64,000 bases of DNA from Oceanobacillus_B kapialis (GCF_042685265.1 NZ_JBHUMX010000045.1); one strand, 5' to 3'. Shown: positions 7,796-16,921, counted from the first letter of the stretch. The notes: generated by a model not told the origin, from the sequence alone. Numbers and translations are program-made.

Positions 7796-8398
7796 TTAGG
7801 GTTTCTCTTCGATTGCAGACCTCTGCTCTTTCTCTGAAATCCCATATCCAGTAAGAAGCTTTGTAACCTTCTCTTTCGCTTCATTGGAAACGACTATACA
7901 ATGGGATTGAAAGAGCTGTTGATGAATAACCAACTCGTATCCATCTTCATTTACCTCTTTAGCATGACCATAGTATCGATGGTTTACATCTATTGGTTTA
8001 AATTGGAACGACTTTATCTGTTTCCACCGTAGAAATCGGCTTCCAATTAAAAGACCATCATCTCTGATGGAGAACAAATTAAATAAATTTCGACCAGGTA
8101 TTATTAAAAAAAGTATATATAGTAGAATAATCCCATTATTAGTAATCGCAGCTCCATAATAGATAGCAATTGCAAGTAAAATAAAAGCGATATACATAAC
8201 GATTAACCATTTCCGACCATGAAAGGTTGGTTCAGCGACAGGCTTTCCCGGAACTTGTTTTCTAATTGACCATCTATCTTTTTCAACAACAGGAAAAACA
8301 ATCCCTTTTCTCAGTTTGATCAAAGTTTGACTCAATCTAACAACTTGATACCCTACAAATGAAAAATATAGAATAGTAATTATTAAATCCATATCCAT
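7796..8398 (-). CDS. Membrane protein of unknown function downstream of spoIIIAH
   Basis: A 200-residue protein I do not recognise. Hydrophobic segments lie at about residues 5-22, 65-84 and 88-105. After these comes a soluble domain (RNLFNLFSIRDDGLLIGSRFLRWKQIKSFQFKPID) that resembles the beta-rich PH-like module seen after membrane helices in several DUF families, where a short exposed strand reads out a tryptophan-containing WKQI motif. The C-terminus is charged. It follows the spoIIIAH terminator by about 150 bases and is codirectional with both spoIIIA and acc. Nothing like it is known to me at this place in B. subtilis. Function not assigned. Confidence 0.7.
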   Translation of the reverse strand: MDMDLIITILYFSFVGYQVVRLSQTLIKLRKGIVFPVVEKDRWSIRKQVPGKPVAEPTFHGRKWLIVMYIAFILLAIAIYYGAAITNNGIILLYILFLIIPGRNLFNLFSIRDDGLLIGSRFLRWKQIKSFQFKPIDVNHRYYGHAKEVNEDGYELVIHQQLFQSHCIVVSNEAKEKVTKLLTGYGISEKEQRSAIEEKP

Positions 8399-8552
8399 AC
8401 ATGCATCCCCTTTTTCAAGATTGGTTTGACGCTGAAGTTGTATTGTCAGTAGTGTAATCGGATACCTCTGAGTCTAGTTTATCAGAAAATAGAGTCATTT
8501 TCCCTTAATTTCAGGTTATGAATCTTGATTATTGTGGCTATTTTTATACATG

Positions 8553-8583
8553 AAAAAATCCGAACTCCAAGTCCGGATTTTAA
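8553..8583 (-). terminator. Intrinsic terminator of the spoIIIA operon
   Basis: Minus strand: AAATCCGGACTTGGAGTTCGGATTT forms a hairpin with a four-base loop, followed by TTTTTTC. It lies 35 bases after the spoIIIAH stop. Confidence 0.82.
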
Positions 8584-8617
8584 TGTAATTGCATGCTTTA
8601 TCTCACGTGACACTTCT

Positions 8618-9214
8618 TTATTCTTCTTCAACAGCTCCTGGCTGAAAGTTCACATCGACAACCATATCTCTATCAAACTCGTCTCTTACCATTTGCATAA
8701 TATTATTAGCCTCAGTTGGTGACAATTCCTCAGCTCTTACATGCACATGTACTTTATCATCTTCGGAGCGAACGAGCACATCTGGATATTCGCCTGTTTC
8801 CAAAATGCTTTCTTCAAGAATCGTTTCTTTCGTTTCTATTTCTTCAAGGACGTCAATTTCTTTTAAAGCTTCATCCTTCTCTTCTGGTGAACTCGCGCTA
8901 GAAGCTACAATATCTGTTAATCGATCCTTAGTCATGCTTCGCTTATCATTCAATTCCATTCGAATCGTTGTAAATAATTCGTCTTCTCCTAGGTTGGAGA
9001 TATTATCCACTTCTGTTTCGCCTTCCGTACCGTCCTCTTCTTCCACATCTCCTTCTTCCTCAGATGGATCGGACGATACCGTTTCTTCATTATCTCCTTG
9101 TCCATTATTTAGATAAGCAAGATCTTCACTATCAGGAGATGTCATGTAATACACACTCAGTACGATCATAAGACTCAACATAGTTAATAACCAAACAGTT
9201 TGCTTTTTTAACAT
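8618..9214 (-). CDS. spoIIIAH: Stage III sporulation protein AH
   Basis: 198 residues. One N-terminal membrane segment (about 8-25), an acidic Glu/Asp/Ser-rich linker (about 35-75), then the YscJ/FliF-like ring domain (NDKRSMTKDRLTDIVASS to the end). SpoIIIAH is a mother-cell protein whose ring domain docks with forespore SpoIIQ, forming the channel (feeding tube) between the two cells. It is the last gene of the operon, as in B. subtilis; the linker is more acidic than usual. Confidence 0.94.
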   Translation of the reverse strand: MLKKQTVWLLTMLSLMIVLSVYYMTSPDSEDLAYLNNGQGDNEETVSSDPSEEEGDVEEEDGTEGETEVDNISNLGEDELFTTIRMELNDKRSMTKDRLTDIVASSASSPEEKDEALKEIDVLEEIETKETILEESILETGEYPDVLVRSEDDKVHVHVRAEELSPTEANNIMQMVRDEFDRDMVVDVNFQPGAVEEE

Positions 9215-9229
9215 AATTAATTCCTCCCT

Positions 9230-9856
9230 TTAATTTTTTGGCATAACAGATACTCTATGTGTTGGAACATCAAGTACGCGTGATGTTGATTCTACTATCC
9301 ATTTCTTCACTGATGCGTGATCTGCACCTTTTGCGACGACGAACACCCCTCTTACTTCAGGTTTTTTCGTCTGGATAAGCAACGGAACCTCACCTTCACC
9401 TTGTCTAACTAATACAGTTTGAGCCTCTTCTGTACTATCCTGGACTTTCCTTGTACCACCATTTTTATCTGATTCATCGGTGGTTTGCTGTCCATAAATT
9501 AAATTTTTTTCATAGACTTTTATATTAGTAGATTCCAGGTTTACCATTACCTCTGCTTCAGAAACACCTTTTATATTATTTAGCATGGATTCCAAATCTT
9601 TTTTATAGCTATCCTCCAACTCTGCTATATTTGAAGTTGTGGCATTCTCTTCAGAGCGGACCGGTTTAGCAGTCTCCTCAGATTCTGATTCTAGTTGTTG
9701 GGCTAACTGTTGTGGTGGTTCTTCATCTGAGGGAGAGAAGACCTTCCCTACTAAGAGCAGCATGAGACCAACTAAGGCAAGAATTAGCATGTAGCCTGTC
9801 TTCTTCGACAAACCCTTCTCCCGATTTTTAAACAGTTTATCTAGTATTTGTTTCAA
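9230..9856 (-). CDS. spoIIIAG: Stage III sporulation protein AG
   Basis: About 208 residues. A membrane segment lies at about residues 22-42 (TGYMLILALVGLMLLLVGKVF), followed by a linker and a ring-forming domain (DSYKKDLESMLNNIKGVSEAEVMVNLEST and VRGVFVVAKGADHASVKKWIVE). It forms a large oligomeric ring in the mother-cell membrane channel. The frame is open to 9907, but the TTG at 9856 overlaps the spoIIIAF stop as TTGA and has GGGAGGGAGG seven bases ahead, so it is the likely start. Confidence 0.92.
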   Translation of the reverse strand: MKQILDKLFKNREKGLSKKTGYMLILALVGLMLLLVGKVFSPSDEEPPQQLAQQLESESEETAKPVRSEENATTSNIAELEDSYKKDLESMLNNIKGVSEAEVMVNLESTNIKVYEKNLIYGQQTTDESDKNGGTRKVQDSTEEAQTVLVRQGEGEVPLLIQTKKPEVRGVFVVAKGADHASVKKWIVESTSRVLDVPTHRVSVMPKN

Positions 9857-10476
9857 GATGTGCCTCCCTCCCATATGATGGTCAGTTCTTTCTCCTGTAA
9901 GTCCCAAACATCCTTTAACAGACTTACTATACGTTTTTCATCTTCAGCATTGTCTTTTCTGATTGTCTGCTCTTCCGTATTAATTACCACATCTTCTACT
10001 ATACGCACTGCTCCCTCCCCTTCTTCAATTTCTCTAATGCTAACAATGACTTTATCGAGAGCCTCAAATGATAGCTCACCTTCCTGCACAAACAGAAAAT
10101 CGATATCCGCTATCTCGACTTGATAATCCTCCCGTAATGGATCTTCTGCAAGATCCGTAAGTTGGACAGCCATTTGTTCTAAAATATATGCAGATTGTGA
10201 GGATTCTATTTCATTTTTTTGAAATTCAATTAAACTTTCTACATTTTCTTCCTCATTTTCTTGTTGTATCACCGCCTGGTAGGATTGTTTAATCGCGCTC
10301 CCAATATCAATTTGAAAGAGATAAAATATTGGCTTTAAGAGTATTAAAATTAATATCAATCCTACGATTAACTTGATATACTTCTTCATGGATGTAGACG
10401 GCATCAAAAGATCTATGATTGTTGCAAGTAGCACAAATATAATAATTTGGGTAACCCACTGAATTAGTACATCCAT
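9853..10476 (-). CDS. spoIIIAF: Stage III sporulation protein AF
   Basis: 207 residues. Two N-terminal membrane segments (about 8-24 and 33-55) and a ring-building-motif domain after about residue 85. It is a component of the SpoIIIA transenvelope complex that keeps the engulfed forespore metabolically active and permits SigG activity. It overlaps spoIIIAG by four bases. Confidence 0.92.
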   Translation of the reverse strand: MDVLIQWVTQIIIFVLLATIIDLLMPSTSMKKYIKLIVGLILILILLKPIFYLFQIDIGSAIKQSYQAVIQQENEEENVESLIEFQKNEIESSQSAYILEQMAVQLTDLAEDPLREDYQVEIADIDFLFVQEGELSFEALDKVIVSIREIEEGEGAVRIVEDVVINTEEQTIRKDNAEDEKRIVSLLKDVWDLQEKELTIIWEGGTS

Positions 10477-10488
10477 TTTTTCATCATC

Positions 10489-11670
10489 CTATCGTAATAG
10501 CAGAGTTAGATTACTGGCTATGACTATAATGACAATTCCTAATAGAAACATAAAAGAGACGGCGAGCATACAGGCTAAAATATAAACAATATACTTGCTA
10601 ATCGTGTTAATGCTTGTAATCACAGGTCCGTCACCAATAGGTTGTAAAATCGCTGCAGCTATCTTATATATAAGCGCAATCGCAAAAATTTTTAATGCAG
10701 GGAACAAAGCAATAAATATAATGATAAGTAATCCTACTAACCCTACGGCATTTTTTAAGAGTAATGATGCACTAAGAATCGTATCGGCTGCATCTGTAAA
10801 CGTCCTACCAATAACAGGTATAAAATTACCAGTAATAAATTTAGCTGTTTTCATCGCCACACCATCTTGAATAGCACTTGTGGCTCCTTGTACTGACATC
10901 ACGCCAAGATAAATTGTAAAGAAGATACCTAGTATCCCAAGAGCAACCTGCTTAAATAAATTTGCTAAATGCGTTACCTTATAATTGTCACTTAGACTAC
11001 TTACAATAAGGAGCAGTGCTGAAAGGAACAAAAGCGGTAGAATGATTGTAGAAACGAGAATACCACTAAAGTTGACAAGGAAAATAATTATGGGATGGAA
11101 AAAAGATACAGAGACAATGTTTCCAAAAGTAGCCATTAGACCTAGTACCAAAGGGATTAGTGCAATCATAAAACTACTCATTGTGTCAATGGCTTCCTTC
11201 GCATAAGACACAGCAAGGTAAAAGCTGTTTAAGGCAATAAATATGAGCACAATGTAAACTACGAAATACGCGATTTTACTTACAGAACTCTTTTCAAATG
11301 CATTATGCATAGTTTGCAATAGAACCGAAAATAGAATAAGCATAATTAATAAGCCAAGCAGTTTCCCATTTATTATTAGTTCATGAAATAAAAATTCAAG
11401 GAGCCCACCTACTGCATTCTTTACAGAAAAACCGCCATTATCTTTTATAAATTCATATACACTCGTCTTTTCCAGTTCAGGGAGGTAACCGCCGTATTCC
11501 GTTACCAAATCTGTCCAATAGCTTTGTATCTCTGTTAAAGATACTTCTTCTAATACTTCATCACTAGCCTCTTCTACCCCTACCGATGGAGAGGCACTTA
11601 CTGATACTTGTCCAAACACTAAAAAAACTAAAAATGCTAGGAATAGGATTGACTTCTTTTTTGGCTTCAT
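10489..11670 (-). CDS. spoIIIAE: Stage III sporulation protein AE
   Basis: 393 residues with an N-terminal signal peptide (KPKKKSILFLAFLVFLVFG) and about seven to eight membrane helices from residue 100 onward. SpoIIIAE is the most hydrophobic subunit of the SpoIIIA channel; in B. subtilis its export needs the SpoIIIJ insertase. Its place between AD and AF is the standard order. Confidence 0.94.
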   Translation of the reverse strand: MKPKKKSILFLAFLVFLVFGQVSVSASPSVGVEEASDEVLEEVSLTEIQSYWTDLVTEYGGYLPELEKTSVYEFIKDNGGFSVKNAVGGLLEFLFHELIINGKLLGLLIMLILFSVLLQTMHNAFEKSSVSKIAYFVVYIVLIFIALNSFYLAVSYAKEAIDTMSSFMIALIPLVLGLMATFGNIVSVSFFHPIIIFLVNFSGILVSTIILPLLFLSALLLIVSSLSDNYKVTHLANLFKQVALGILGIFFTIYLGVMSVQGATSAIQDGVAMKTAKFITGNFIPVIGRTFTDAADTILSASLLLKNAVGLVGLLIIIFIALFPALKIFAIALIYKIAAAILQPIGDGPVITSINTISKYIVYILACMLAVSFMFLLGIVIIVIASNLTLLLR

Positions 11671-11710
11671 GTGTTACTACTTCCCCCTTCAGCAAAATGG
11701 AGGGATCTAT

Positions 11711-12103
11711 CTATGTTGTAGGTAAAAAACTTAGAATGGCTTCGATTACAGCACTGATAATCGGAACCGCAAGCAAAAGTATAAATATTTTCCCTGCTAG
11801 TTCTATTTTTGCAGCTACTGAACCCAATCCAGCATCCTTTGTGATCCCTGCCCCAAGCTCAGCAATATAGGCAATTCCAATAATTTTCAGAATGGTATCC
11901 ATGTACATCCCTTCTACGTTTGCTTTTGTACCCAATGATTGAATAAGTTGAAAAATGCCGCTAATTTGCTGAATGACCGAAAAAAAGATAACTATCCCGG
12001 TAATGAGAACAATGAAAAAAGCAATAGAACTATTAATTTCTTTTAAAATGAGGTATAAAATGCTCGCCACAATACCGAGGGTTACTATCTGTATAATATC
12101 CAT
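11711..12103 (-). CDS. spoIIIAD: Stage III sporulation protein AD
   Basis: 130 residues, four hydrophobic segments (MDIIQIVTLGIVASILYLIL, then IAFFIVLITGIVIFF, and two more after residue 70). It is a small membrane subunit of the SpoIIIA complex related to AC. It follows spoIIIAC by six bases. Confidence 0.93.
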   Translation of the reverse strand: MDIIQIVTLGIVASILYLILKEINSSIAFFIVLITGIVIFFSVIQQISGIFQLIQSLGTKANVEGMYMDTILKIIGIAYIAELGAGITKDAGLGSVAAKIELAGKIFILLLAVPIISAVIEAILSFLPTT

Positions 12104-12109
12104 GTGGCA

Positions 12110-12316
12110 TTACCCTTGAAAGAGGAAAACCGATTTAATTTGCTGGAATAAATCTGATAAACCATTAATGACTACCACAAGTACAATAATGAAGCCGATC
12201 AACGTAGCAAATTGTGCAATTTCCTCTTTCCCCATCTGCTTTAAAATGGTATGAATAAGAGCTACAATTATGCCTATTCCAGCTATTTGAAAAAGAATGG
12301 ATGCATCTGTAAACAT
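12110..12316 (-). CDS. spoIIIAC: Stage III sporulation protein AC
   Basis: 68 residues, the exact usual length, with two membrane helices (ILFQIAGIGIIVALIHTIL and FATLIGFIIVLVVVINGL). The frame can be read from a GTG at 12334, but the ATG at 12316 has AAAGGAG seven bases upstream, so I chose it. Small membrane subunit of the sporulation channel. Confidence 0.93.
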   Translation of the reverse strand: MFTDASILFQIAGIGIIVALIHTILKQMGKEEIAQFATLIGFIIVLVVVINGLSDLFQQIKSVFLFQG

Positions 12317-12411
12317 GGAGTGGCTCCTTTCCACTAGTAATACGGGTGCCCAGAAGCAGAATTCACTTGAATTGTATTAGACAGGCTACATAACTATCTT
12401 CTTGCACATCC

Positions 12412-12924
12412 CTAAATAAGAAGTAGAACAACAAATAATCCGCATAAGACACCTAGGCTTTTTGCCATCTTGCCATATTTCAGGTGATGATCCCTGGCTT
12501 CTTCTAATTCACGATCAAGATGGTTAATGGTTAGTTGAATATGCTTTTGTTGCTGATAAAAGTCGTGCTGGCCAAGCGTACGTCCGAATTGCTTCATAAT
12601 TTCCTGCTCATTTCGCCCAAGGCTTGAATTCTTTTTCAGACTGTCTATAGATTTTTCCCATACAGTAAATAAGTCACCTCTGTCGGCGAGCAGTGAATTA
12701 TGCAAGGACTCAAAGAATGTACAGATTGGTTTAGGAGTTTGTTTAGCAATAATAGAAAATGCCTCATGTAGTGGTACCTGGCTATATAGAATCTCTGCTT
12801 CAAGAATTTGTAATGCATTTTTAAGCTGTCTGATATGTTTTGGGCGATTAGAAAGTCTATTACTCCATTCGAACCCTACCCATGTGGTCGTGAGGATAAA
12901 TAGAATTGCCCCTATCCATTGCAT
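12412..12924 (-). CDS. spoIIIAB: Stage III sporulation protein AB
   Basis: 170 residues. An N-terminal helix anchors it (WIGAILFILTTTWVGF), and the conserved RLSNRPKHIRQLKNALQILEAEILYS segment follows; a second membrane helix closes the C-terminus (SLGVLCGLFVVLLLI). SpoIIIAB resembles GspF-type platform proteins of type II secretion systems and partners the ATPase SpoIIIAA. Its start lies 65 bases inside spoIIIAA, so the two are translationally linked. Confidence 0.93.
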   Translation of the reverse strand: MQWIGAILFILTTTWVGFEWSNRLSNRPKHIRQLKNALQILEAEILYSQVPLHEAFSIIAKQTPKPICTFFESLHNSLLADRGDLFTVWEKSIDSLKKNSSLGRNEQEIMKQFGRTLGQHDFYQQQKHIQLTINHLDRELEEARDHHLKYGKMAKSLGVLCGLFVVLLLI

Positions 12925-13846
12925 ATGGCTTGTCCCCCGTTATTCGCAGTATGTTCTCCCCATATTCGTTATAGATATTTTTAATCAGGCCAGGAACCCT
13001 TTTACGTTCCAACAAAATAACTCGTTGAAAGACTTGCTGTTCAAATAACTTATGTAGGGATGGCCGTTTTTTCAATTCCTCAAGGCTTCTGCCATGTATA
13101 GAACTAATAATGATAACTCCTGCGTTAATTGCTTCTAATAGGGCTTGTACATCTTTTTGACTGCCAATCTCATCCACTATTAATACTTCTGGCGACATAG
13201 ACCTTATCATCATCATCATACCTTCTGCTTTAGGACAGGCATCCATAACATCTGCTCTTATACCTATATTGTGTTGGGGCACTCCTTTTATGGAGCCCGC
13301 TATCTCCGAGCGTTCGTCAACAATTCCAACTTTTTTTGCAGCCACCCCGTTCCAGCCTGAAGCTATTTGCCTAGCCGTATCTCTGAGCAAGGTAGTTTTT
13401 CCAGATTGTGGAGAGCCTACAAATAGCGTATTAACATAGCCACGGTGGTAAATAGATGGCATAATATTATCTGCACAACCAATCTTCTCTTTAGCTACAC
13501 GGATATTGAGGAAAGTAATATGCTGTATTGCTTTTACTGCTCCTTGAAGCGTATTTACTTTTCCTGCAATCCCAATTCGATGGCCTCCCTCAATCGTAAT
13601 ATAACCTTCACGGAGCTCGTCCTCCATTCGATACAAAGAGAATTCACTCAGTTGGTTTACCATATAGGTAAAGGCTTGTTTAGTCAGTGTAACGTCTGTC
13701 ACCCATTCGTTTTTAGCATTGTATATAACCTCTATTTGCTTGTTTAACCGACAACGAATTTCCTGAAGTTCATTCCACCTACCAGCAATATGCTTTTCAA
13801 TTTGTACTTGTATTCCTTTTGGGAACAAGCGAATAATTTCTTCCAT
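12860..13846 (-). CDS. spoIIIAA: Stage III sporulation protein AA (secretion-type ATPase)
   Basis: 328 residues, about 20 more than B. subtilis; the extra C-terminal tail (YAMDRGNSIYPHDHMGRVRME) is the part overlapping spoIIIAB. Walker A is GSPQSGKTTLL (about residues 143-153) and a Walker B-like segment is MSPEVLIVDEIGSQ. It is a cytoplasmic ATPase of the AAA/type II secretion class thought to energise the SpoIIIA channel. First gene of the operon, behind a SigE-type promoter. Confidence 0.95.
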   Translation of the reverse strand: MEEIIRLFPKGIQVQIEKHIAGRWNELQEIRCRLNKQIEVIYNAKNEWVTDVTLTKQAFTYMVNQLSEFSLYRMEDELREGYITIEGGHRIGIAGKVNTLQGAVKAIQHITFLNIRVAKEKIGCADNIMPSIYHRGYVNTLFVGSPQSGKTTLLRDTARQIASGWNGVAAKKVGIVDERSEIAGSIKGVPQHNIGIRADVMDACPKAEGMMMMIRSMSPEVLIVDEIGSQKDVQALLEAINAGVIIISSIHGRSLEELKKRPSLHKLFEQQVFQRVILLERKRVPGLIKNIYNEYGENILRITGDKPYAMDRGNSIYPHDHMGRVRME

Positions 13847-13882
13847 ATAAATTTCCTCACTTTGCTTGATAGCTTATTATTA

Positions 13883-13911
13883 AATGTATGAATAAGTTAA
13901 GCGTTTATGAC
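13883..13911 (-). promoter_or_regulatory. SigE-type promoter of the spoIIIA operon
   Basis: Minus strand: GTCATAAA (13904-13911), 13 bases, CATACATT (13883-13890). The -10 fits the SigE consensus (CATACA-T) and the -35 fits GTCATA. It lies about 37 bases ahead of the spoIIIAA start, consistent with mother-cell expression. Confidence 0.7.
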
Positions 13912-13915
13912 TTCC

Positions 13916-13960
13916 AAAAAAAGAGGCTGTACCAAATTGAATTGGTACAGCCTCTTTTTA
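13916..13960 (-). terminator. Strong intrinsic terminator after efp
   Basis: AAAAGAGGCTGTACCAA pairs with TTGGTACAGCCTCTTTT around a short loop, flanked by A and T runs on both sides, so it can stop transcription in either direction. It lies 31 bases after the efp stop. Confidence 0.93.
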
Positions 13961-13990
13961 ATTTATTATTTTCATCTATGAGTTTTGGTA

Positions 13991-14548
13991 TTACGCTCTT
14001 GAAACATACTTTCCATCAGAGGTATTGATGACAAGAACGTCGCCTTGATTAATGAAAAATGGTACTTGTACAGTATGGCCTGTTTCTAGTGTTGCTGGTT
14101 TTGATCCACCACTAGCTGTATCGCCTTTGATTCCAGGCTCTGTCTCTGTTACTTCTAGTTCGACGTTGTTTGGAAGGTCTACACCTAATATCTCTCCACT
14201 GTAAGTAATAATAGAAACTTCCATATTCTCTTTAATAAATTTTAATTCATACTGAATCTGATCTGTTGTCAGTTCAATCTGTTCGTACGTATTTGTATCC
14301 ATAAATGCATGTGAGTCACCAGATGCATATAGATATTGCATTTTCTTTGTTTCAATATGTGCTTTCCCTACTTTTTCGCCACCACGGAATGTTTTTTCTT
14401 GAATATTTCCGTTACGCAGGTTACGCAACTTAGATCTAACAAAAGCTGCTCCCTTACCAGGCTTGACATGTTGGAACTCCAATACCTGCCATATATCATT
14501 GTCTACCTCAATTGTTAGCCCTGTTTTAAAATCATTAACCGAAATCAT
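13991..14548 (-). CDS. efp: Translation elongation factor P
   Basis: 185 residues: N-terminal KOW-like domain, then two OB folds, ending in the family GDVLVINTSDGKYVSRA signature. The loop lysine that enters the peptidyl-transferase centre is in HVKPGKGAAFVR (lysine about residue 32). EF-P relieves ribosome stalling at polyproline. It follows the Xaa-Pro peptidase gene by 32 bases, an arrangement conserved in Bacillus. Confidence 0.97.
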   Translation of the reverse strand: MISVNDFKTGLTIEVDNDIWQVLEFQHVKPGKGAAFVRSKLRNLRNGNIQEKTFRGGEKVGKAHIETKKMQYLYASGDSHAFMDTNTYEQIELTTDQIQYELKFIKENMEVSIITYSGEILGVDLPNNVELEVTETEPGIKGDTASGGSKPATLETGHTVQVPFFINQGDVLVINTSDGKYVSRA

Positions 14549-14580
14549 ATTACATGTTTCCTCCTCATCAATTGCTCTGC

Positions 14581-15642
14581 TTATAAGTGAATTAGTTCTT
14601 TTGATGCATTAGTCAGACGCTCGTTACCCGTCTCTGTAATAACGATATCATCTTCAATGCGGCATCCACCAACTTCTGGAATATAAATTCCCGGTTCAAC
14701 CGTAACCACCATGCCAGCTTCTAGCTTTTTATCACTTCTAAAGGATAACCCAGGACCCTCATGAACCTCAAGTCCTAAGCCATGCCCTGTTGAATGTCCA
14801 AAATATTCTCCGAAACCTTTTTCTTTAATATAATCTCGTGTTAGGGCATCTGCCTCTTTACCTGTGATGCCTGGCTTAATACCAGATACTCCAAGAAGCT
14901 GTGCCTCTAGAACGGTATTATATATTGTCGTTAGTTCCTCACTAATTTCTCCGACTGCAAAGGTTCTGGTAATGTCAGAGCAATACCCATCGTATAAAGC
15001 ACCGTAATCAAGCGTCACAAGTTCACCAGATTTAATTTCTTTGTTAGATGCCACTCCATGCGGTAATGCGGAGCGAAACCCTGAAGCTACAATTATATCG
15101 AAACTTGAAGATACAGCACCTTGTTTACGCATAAAGAATTCCAATTCGTTGGAGACATCTATTTCTTTAACTCCAGGTTTTATAAAGGACTGTATATGTA
15201 TAAATGCATCATCTGCAATTTTGGCAGCCTTTTTCATAACATCCAGTTCCTCATCTGTTTTAATGAGTCTCATTTCTTCCACAAGGCCACTTACTGGCTT
15301 TAACTCTACCTCGAAAACACTCTTGTAATTTTCATATTGCGCAAAGGTTACATGGTCTTTTTCAAAACCGAGATGCTTTACACCCATTTCCTTTAGCTGG
15401 TCCTTTATTTCAACTTCAATTAATTGCTTATGCTCCACCACTTGGAAATCTGTTGCTTGTTCTTTTGCTTGTGCGGTGTAACGGAAATCAGTAATAAATC
15501 GAGCATGATTTTTACTTACAAGTACAACACCAGCAGTACCGGTAAACCCTGACACATAGCGTCTGTTAATCGGACTTGTTATAAGAATGGCATCCAATTC
15601 ATTTTTTTCTAATAGCTCACGTAATTTAGTTAGCTTCCCCAT
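14581..15642 (-). CDS. yqhT: Xaa-Pro aminopeptidase/dipeptidase, M24 family (YqhT)
   Basis: 353 residues. The N-terminal creatinase-like domain is followed by the pita-bread catalytic domain. Dinuclear metal ligands are visible as aspartates in TLDYGALYDGYCSDITRTF, histidine in GHSTGHGLGLEVHEGP, and glutamates in TVEPGIYIP and CRIEDDIV. It should remove N-terminal residues preceding proline, fitting its place in front of efp. Cytoplasmic; length normal. Confidence 0.94.
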   Translation of the reverse strand: MGKLTKLRELLEKNELDAILITSPINRRYVSGFTGTAGVVLVSKNHARFITDFRYTAQAKEQATDFQVVEHKQLIEVEIKDQLKEMGVKHLGFEKDHVTFAQYENYKSVFEVELKPVSGLVEEMRLIKTDEELDVMKKAAKIADDAFIHIQSFIKPGVKEIDVSNELEFFMRKQGAVSSSFDIIVASGFRSALPHGVASNKEIKSGELVTLDYGALYDGYCSDITRTFAVGEISEELTTIYNTVLEAQLLGVSGIKPGITGKEADALTRDYIKEKGFGEYFGHSTGHGLGLEVHEGPGLSFRSDKKLEAGMVVTVEPGIYIPEVGGCRIEDDIVITETGNERLTNASKELIHL

Positions 15643-15754
15643 TTTAACACATCCCTCTCTCTAGTTCTTATATCTACCTAAAACGTTGGATGTTTTCAGT
15701 TTATCATAAACCTTTGCAATTTAATAAGTATTTACGTTCTTTTCAGATTGTTTA

Positions 15755-16270
15755 TTATGCTTTTTGGGTTTGATTATTTTTCTCTTTCATGACCTTATCA
15801 TGATAATCATAAGCTAAGGAATACCCAATAAAAGTTCCATATAATACAAAAATACATACCGTTGTAACGATCGTTTCCAGTTTCAGATCTTGGATAGGCT
15901 TTATATTTGTAAAAATGGGTTGCAATACAAAGAATACTACTCCCCATAAGATTGCCCCATATGCAACTCCCATCCACATGGAGTTAATTTTTCGCATGAA
16001 AAGGTGGTAAATAAATGCTACTATCACGGAAAGCCCACCTAAAATTAAGATAGTAAAAACAGTCCCAAGCCAGCCATTGGTCCAAGCAGCAGTGGTCCAT
16101 GACCGCAATACAAATGATTTTGGTTCCACCTCAGTAAAATTAAAATAGGCTAATATGGTTGCAAGCAATCCCCAAAAAGCCCCCCCTACAAAGCCTGTTA
16201 TAGCTGAACGGCTTAATAATGATAATGGCTCTTCTCTTTTATTTTGTTCTAGCTGTTTTTCTTCACCCAT
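15755..16270 (-). CDS. yqhR: YqhR membrane protein (FigP-type partner of SpoVAF)
   Basis: 171 residues with four membrane helices at about 22-45, 68-90, 98-118 and 131-150, a charged N-terminus and a charged C-terminus. The sequence and position correspond to B. subtilis YqhR, which recent work renamed FigP: a forespore-made protein that forms an ion-conducting complex with SpoVAF and amplifies ion release at germination. A spoVAF-like gene is present at 35.6 kb in this window. A SigG-like promoter sits upstream. Confidence 0.85.
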   Translation of the reverse strand: MGEEKQLEQNKREEPLSLLSRSAITGFVGGAFWGLLATILAYFNFTEVEPKSFVLRSWTTAAWTNGWLGTVFTILILGGLSVIVAFIYHLFMRKINSMWMGVAYGAILWGVVFFVLQPIFTNIKPIQDLKLETIVTTVCIFVLYGTFIGYSLAYDYHDKVMKEKNNQTQKA

Positions 16271-16304
16271 TTGATCACCTCAACTCCTATTATGACCAAC
16301 TCGC

Positions 16305-16334
16305 TATAATACAATGCAGAACAAAACAATATTC
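16305..16334 (-). promoter_or_regulatory. Possible SigG promoter of yqhR
   Basis: Minus strand: GAATA (16330-16334), 18 bases, TATTATA (16305-16311). The -35 fits the forespore SigG consensus GMATA; the -10 matches five of seven bases of CATAMTA. Spacing is ideal. The -10 would also be passable for SigA. Confidence 0.4.
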
Positions 16335-16524
16335 TCCACTGTATATCTGGTGTTTAAGGGTAAAATCAAGTAAAATAAAAGGAAACCATAATGGCAGGGT
16401 AGTATATTTTTAGTTTATAAGGAAATAATAAAGTGTAAGAACATATAGAAAATAGGATATGTACTGGTGATTTAGTGGTATAGACATATTAAGGTAAGAT
16501 TCAAATATGAATGGAGGAAAAACG

Positions 16525-16905
16525 ATGCAACGAAACAAAATCTCCATATTTATCTATCTCATTGTGGGATTGGCAGCAGTCGGGCTTATTTCCCAACTAG
16601 TTACCAATACACGTGGATTTTTCACGAACATTTTTATGATGATTGGCATGGGGATTGTCCTTTTTGGTGTTGTTTACTTTCTATTCCTGCGTAAGCGTAC
16701 TAATTCAAATGACATGAAAAAATACAAGCAGGCAGTCAGACAGTCTAAAGCGAAATATAAGCCAAACCAACCTGTTACCTATTCGAAATCAAAAACAACT
16801 AAAACCATGCCAACGACATCTAGAAAAAAAGCTACTAAACGAGCTTCCCATCTTCGTGTCATCGAAGGGAATAAACAGAAGAAAAATGACCGGGCTTCTT
16901 TTTAA
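16525..16905 (+). CDS. yqhP: SA1362 family membrane protein (YqhP)
   Basis: About 126 residues: two N-terminal membrane helices (about 5-24 and 33-55) followed by a strongly basic Lys/Ser/Thr-rich tail containing AKYKPNQPVTY and ending HLRVIEGNKQKKNDRASF. The family is conserved in Bacillales; function unknown. The frame opens at 16507, but the ATG at 16525 is preceded by GGAGG at seven bases. It is divergent from yqhR. Confidence 0.85.
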   Translation: MQRNKISIFIYLIVGLAAVGLISQLVTNTRGFFTNIFMMIGMGIVLFGVVYFLFLRKRTNSNDMKKYKQAVRQSKAKYKPNQPVTYSKSKTTKTMPTTSRKKATKRASHLRVIEGNKQKKNDRASF

Positions 16906-16921
16906 TAAGTGCGGTTATTTT

